Source of the DNA: Stenotrophomonas sp.
GTDB taxonomy: Bacteria; Pseudomonadota; Gammaproteobacteria; Xanthomonadales; Xanthomonadaceae
Assembly: GCA_003510825.1 (NCBI GenBank)
Contig: DOKO01000235.1
Span: 1-8,568, forward strand
Direction: 5' to 3'
Length of the DNA: 8,568 nt
The position numbers were made by a program, and so were the translations under genes. Shown here in pieces: positions 5,927-8,568 of the stretch (position 1 is its first letter; each line of letters begins with the position of its first letter). The notes under the pieces were generated by a model. That model did no database searches and had not been told where the DNA came from. It saw nothing but the letters and a program-made list of their open reading frames with translations.

Positions 5927-5984
5927 GCCGGGCCCTCGCCCGGCAGGCCGCACTGACGACGCCCGGCTCCGGCCGGGCGTCGTC
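5927..5984. terminator. Two tandem hairpins between convergent genes (bidirectional terminator)
   Basis: GCCGGGC/GCCCGGC (5927-5944, 4-nt loop) is followed by a 13-bp perfect stem GACGACGCCCGGC/GCCGGGCGTCGTC (5955-5984, loop TCCG). On the plus strand the second stem is followed by GTTTGC, a weak T-tract; on the minus strand no T-tract follows. Its position between the stop codons of two converging genes fits termination or end protection for both. Confidence 0.75.
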
Positions 5985-5994
5985 GTTTGCGACA

Positions 5995-8529
5995 TCAGGC
6001 CGCGCGCAGCTTCGCTGCCGCCGGGGCGTCGGCCTGCAGGCGGAAGCGCGACACCGCCACCGCCAGCTGCTCGGCCTGGTCTTCCATCGCCCGTGCGGCC
6101 GCCGTGGCTTCTTCCACCAGCGCCGCATTCTGCTGGGTGGTCTCGTCCATCTGCACCACGGTCTGGTTGACCTGCTCGATGCCCGCCGACTGTTCGCGCG
6201 AGGCCGCCGAGATCTCGGCCATGATGTCGTTCACCCGGCCGACCTGGCCGACGATCTCCTGCATCGTGCGGCCGGCGCCGTGCACCAGCTGCGCACCCGC
6301 ACCGACCTGGGCCACCGAGGCGTCGATCAGGCCCTTGATCTCCTTGGCCGCCCCCGCCGAGCGCTGCGCCAGCGCGCGTACTTCGCTGGCCACCACGGCG
6401 AAACCACGGCCCTGTTCGCCAGCACGCGCGGCTTCCACCGCAGCGTTCAGCGCCAGGATGTTGGTCTGGAACGCGATGCCATCGATCACCGAGATGATCT
6501 CGGCGATGCGCTGCGAGGAGTTCTCGATCTGCTCCATGGTCTGCACCACCTGGCCGACCACCTGCCCGCCTTCGCTGGCCACACCAGCCGCCGATGCTGC
6601 CAGGCTGTTGGCCTGCTGCGCATGCTCGGCGTTCTGGCGCACGGTGGAGGTCAGTTCCTCCATCGATGCCGCCGTCTCTTCCAGGTTGGCCGCCTGCTGT
6701 TCGGTGCGGCGCGACAGGTCGCTGTTGCCCGAAGCGATCTCGCCGGCTGCCAGGCGGATGCTCGCCGCCGACTGCTGGATCTGGCCGACGATCTGGGTCA
6801 GCTGCTGCACCGTGCTGTTGGCATCGTCGCGCATCACCGCGAACACGCCGTGGAAATCACCGTGCATGCGCGTGCTGAGGTCACCTGCGGCAATCGCGCG
6901 CAGCAGCGTCGAGAGCGCGGCCAGGTTGTGGTCGCTCACCTGCATCATCGTGTTGAGCGTTTCGACCATGCGGCGGAAGTCGTGCTCGAAGCGCTCCGTA
7001 TCGCCGCGCACCGCGAAGTCACCCGCTGCCGCCGCGGCGGCCAGCTGCTGGATCTCCTCGTTGATCGCCCCAAGGTTGGCCTTGGTGGTGGCCATGGCTG
7101 CGGTGAACACCGCCTTCTCGCCCGGCAGGGCTTCCATGTCCACGCTGAGGTCGCCCACGGCGTAGCGCTGCATCACCTCCACCAGGCGCTGGGTGACCGC
7201 GTTGCTCGACGCCACCAGCTGGTTGCTGTCGGCCACCATGCGGCCGTACTCGCCCGGGAAGGCGCTGGCATCCATGCGGTAGCTGATCTGGCCTTCGTCG
7301 TGGCGCTGCGCCATTTCGGCCTGCGCCGCCATCACCGCCTGCAGCGTGCCGCGCATGCCCTGCATCGCCTCCAGCAGGCGACCCACTTCATCGTTGCCGC
7401 GCGGCGGCAGTGCGGTATCCAGCTTGCCGGCCGCCACATCGCTGGCGATGCGCACGGCCTGCGCCAGCGGACGAATGGCCAGGCCACGCAGCAGCACATA
7501 GACGCCGGCGCTGAGGGTGAGCGCGGCAATCACGCCGACCAGCAGGGTCAGCCACAGCAGCTGGCGGGCTTCGGCGACGATCACCGCGTGCGGCACCACC
7601 ACGCCCAGCGCGAAGTGCTGCGGGGCATCGCCGACCTGCATCGGCACGTACAGGCGCACGTTGCCTTCGGCATCCGGCTCGAACGCCTCGAAGGTCTTGC
7701 CCTCGGCAATCTGCGCCAGCATCTGCTGGGTTTCCGCATCGGTACGCGGCTTGCCGATCTCGGCGGCATTGGCCGCCGCCAGCACCACGCCCTTGGGCGA
7801 AAGCAGCTCCACCCGGCCGGCCCCCATCGGGGTCAGCGTGGCCAGGTGCTTCTGCAGTGCCGCCAGCGAGAAGTCGACGGTGAACACGCCGAGGAAGGTG
7901 CCGTTCTCCACGATGGGCGTGCTCAGCGTGCTCATCAGCACCTGCTGGCCGCCGATGGCATAGGCATACGGCTCGCTGACCTTGGGCAGCTTGTCGCGGC
8001 TCGGGCCCATGTACCAGTCACCCGAGCCGTCGGGCAGATCGGTGTAGGCGGTCATCGGCGACTGCACGGTCTTGCCGTCCTCCCAGGCCCAGTAGCTCAT
8101 GAAGCGACCGGTGGCATCGTGCGCTTCGCTGTCAACGAAGTCCGCATCCTTGCCGTCGAAGGCGTTGGCTTCCCACATGGAGCTCTTGCCCACCCATTCC
8201 GGGTGCGCCTGCAGCTGCTGGCCAATGACTGCGGCCAGTGCGGCGCGGTCCGGGGCATCGCCGCGGGCACGCTGGGCCAGCACGGTTTCCACCATCGCAT
8301 CGTTGCTGGCGAAGGCCGTGCCCAGATCGGCAGACACCTTGCGCGCTTCGGCGACGGCTTCGCTGCCCATGGTCTGGCGCGAGGCATTGACCAGGCTGGC
8401 ACTGGCCTGGCGGTAGATGAGGAAGGCGGTGATGCCGAAGCAGAGCAGCGCGATCGAAGCAGTGCCCAGCATCAGCTTGTGGGCGATGCTGCCCGGGCGA
8501 CGGGCAGCGGCAGAGCGGGAAGAAGGCAT
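5995..8529 (-). CDS. Methyl-accepting chemotaxis protein with Cache sensor and tandem HAMP modules
   Basis: This 844-residue inner-membrane receptor passes periplasmic signals to CheA/CheW. In order: a membrane segment (about 19-39), a periplasmic dCache-type domain (about 45-320, with SYWAWEDG, GDWYMGPSR and VFTVDFSL), a second membrane segment (about 324-347), a canonical HAMP domain (348-400), four further HAMP-like modules to about 585, and the signalling domain (about 585-830) with tip motif around EAARAGEQGRGFAVVA. Gly-x-hydrophobic signatures recur at 368, 413, 459, 503 and 549, about 45 residues apart. The C-terminus ends KLRAA and has no CheR-binding pentapeptide. The Cache domain lacks the Arg of the usual amino-acid-binding R-x-W-Y motif, so the ligand is unknown. 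The ATG at 8529 is chosen; an in-frame TTG at 8547 would add six residues with no ribosome binding site. The promoter is outside the window. Confidence 0.93.
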   Translation of the reverse strand: MPSSRSAAARRPGSIAHKLMLGTASIALLCFGITAFLIYRQASASLVNASRQTMGSEAVAEARKVSADLGTAFASNDAMVETVLAQRARGDAPDRAALAAVIGQQLQAHPEWVGKSSMWEANAFDGKDADFVDSEAHDATGRFMSYWAWEDGKTVQSPMTAYTDLPDGSGDWYMGPSRDKLPKVSEPYAYAIGGQQVLMSTLSTPIVENGTFLGVFTVDFSLAALQKHLATLTPMGAGRVELLSPKGVVLAAANAAEIGKPRTDAETQQMLAQIAEGKTFEAFEPDAEGNVRLYVPMQVGDAPQHFALGVVVPHAVIVAEARQLLWLTLLVGVIAALTLSAGVYVLLRGLAIRPLAQAVRIASDVAAGKLDTALPPRGNDEVGRLLEAMQGMRGTLQAVMAAQAEMAQRHDEGQISYRMDASAFPGEYGRMVADSNQLVASSNAVTQRLVEVMQRYAVGDLSVDMEALPGEKAVFTAAMATTKANLGAINEEIQQLAAAAAAGDFAVRGDTERFEHDFRRMVETLNTMMQVSDHNLAALSTLLRAIAAGDLSTRMHGDFHGVFAVMRDDANSTVQQLTQIVGQIQQSAASIRLAAGEIASGNSDLSRRTEQQAANLEETAASMEELTSTVRQNAEHAQQANSLAASAAGVASEGGQVVGQVVQTMEQIENSSQRIAEIISVIDGIAFQTNILALNAAVEAARAGEQGRGFAVVASEVRALAQRSAGAAKEIKGLIDASVAQVGAGAQLVHGAGRTMQEIVGQVGRVNDIMAEISAASREQSAGIEQVNQTVVQMDETTQQNAALVEEATAAARAMEDQAEQLAVAVSRFRLQADAPAAAKLRAA

Positions 8530-8568
8530 GGACAGGTCCGCAGGCAATTCAGGACAACCGGCACCACG

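Noticed and set aside
5444..5995. 183-codon minus-strand open frame opposite the DUF2628 gene
   Set aside because: Antisense; the plus-strand frame encodes clear membrane segments and matches a known family.
5987..7165. 392-codon plus-strand open frame
   Set aside because: Antisense to the signalling half of the chemoreceptor; Ser, Ala and Cys rich and without motifs.

Overview
The window looks like chromosomal DNA from a Stenotrophomonas-type member of the Xanthomonadaceae. This rests on the very high GC content, protein sequences that read like that family, a glucan glucosyltransferase gene (opgH/mdoH) without an opgG partner directly upstream, and short palindromic repeats of the kind found between genes in S. 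maltophilia. The genus call comes from recognition, not a database search.

Layout. Positions 1-292 are non-coding and repeat-rich: half of a probable palindrome at the left edge, a perfect 28-bp inverted repeat (86-113/166-193) whose G-rich arms also fit the G-quadruplex rule, a hexamer array (224-259) and a small GC hairpin (268-284). A tightly packed minus-strand block then runs from 4717 down to 293: opgH, a serine esterase of the carboxylesterase/phospholipase family, a LytS/AlgZ-type membrane histidine kinase and an AlgR-type LytTR response regulator. The last three genes are separated by only 3 and 4 nt and are almost certainly co-transcribed. The 50-nt gap between opgH and the esterase holds a perfect 9-bp stem that includes part of the esterase Shine-Dalgarno sequence.

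Positions 4718-5527 are mostly non-coding. They hold a good Fur-box-like sequence (5035-5053), an overlapping inverted repeat, a pair of REP-like palindromes (5073-5139) and one small minus-strand gene of 54 codons (5146-5310) with a strong ribosome binding site. A plus-strand gene for a DUF2628-type small membrane protein follows (5528-5914). It converges on a minus-strand chemoreceptor gene (5995-8529), with two strong hairpins between them. The chemoreceptor has a Cache-type periplasmic domain and what appears to be five HAMP modules in tandem at a spacing of about 45 residues.

How the genes may work together. OpgH makes the osmoregulated periplasmic glucan backbone. If the 50-nt gap does not end transcription, an envelope glucan enzyme, a soluble esterase and a two-component system would share one message, suggesting an envelope or surface-lifestyle regulon. 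That link is inferred from spacing alone. I see no convincing defence system, mobile element, CRISPR array, tRNA or rRNA, and no clearly novel multi-gene system. The best leads are regulatory: the orphan Fur box, the hairpin at the esterase start, the G-rich palindrome and the poly-HAMP receptor.
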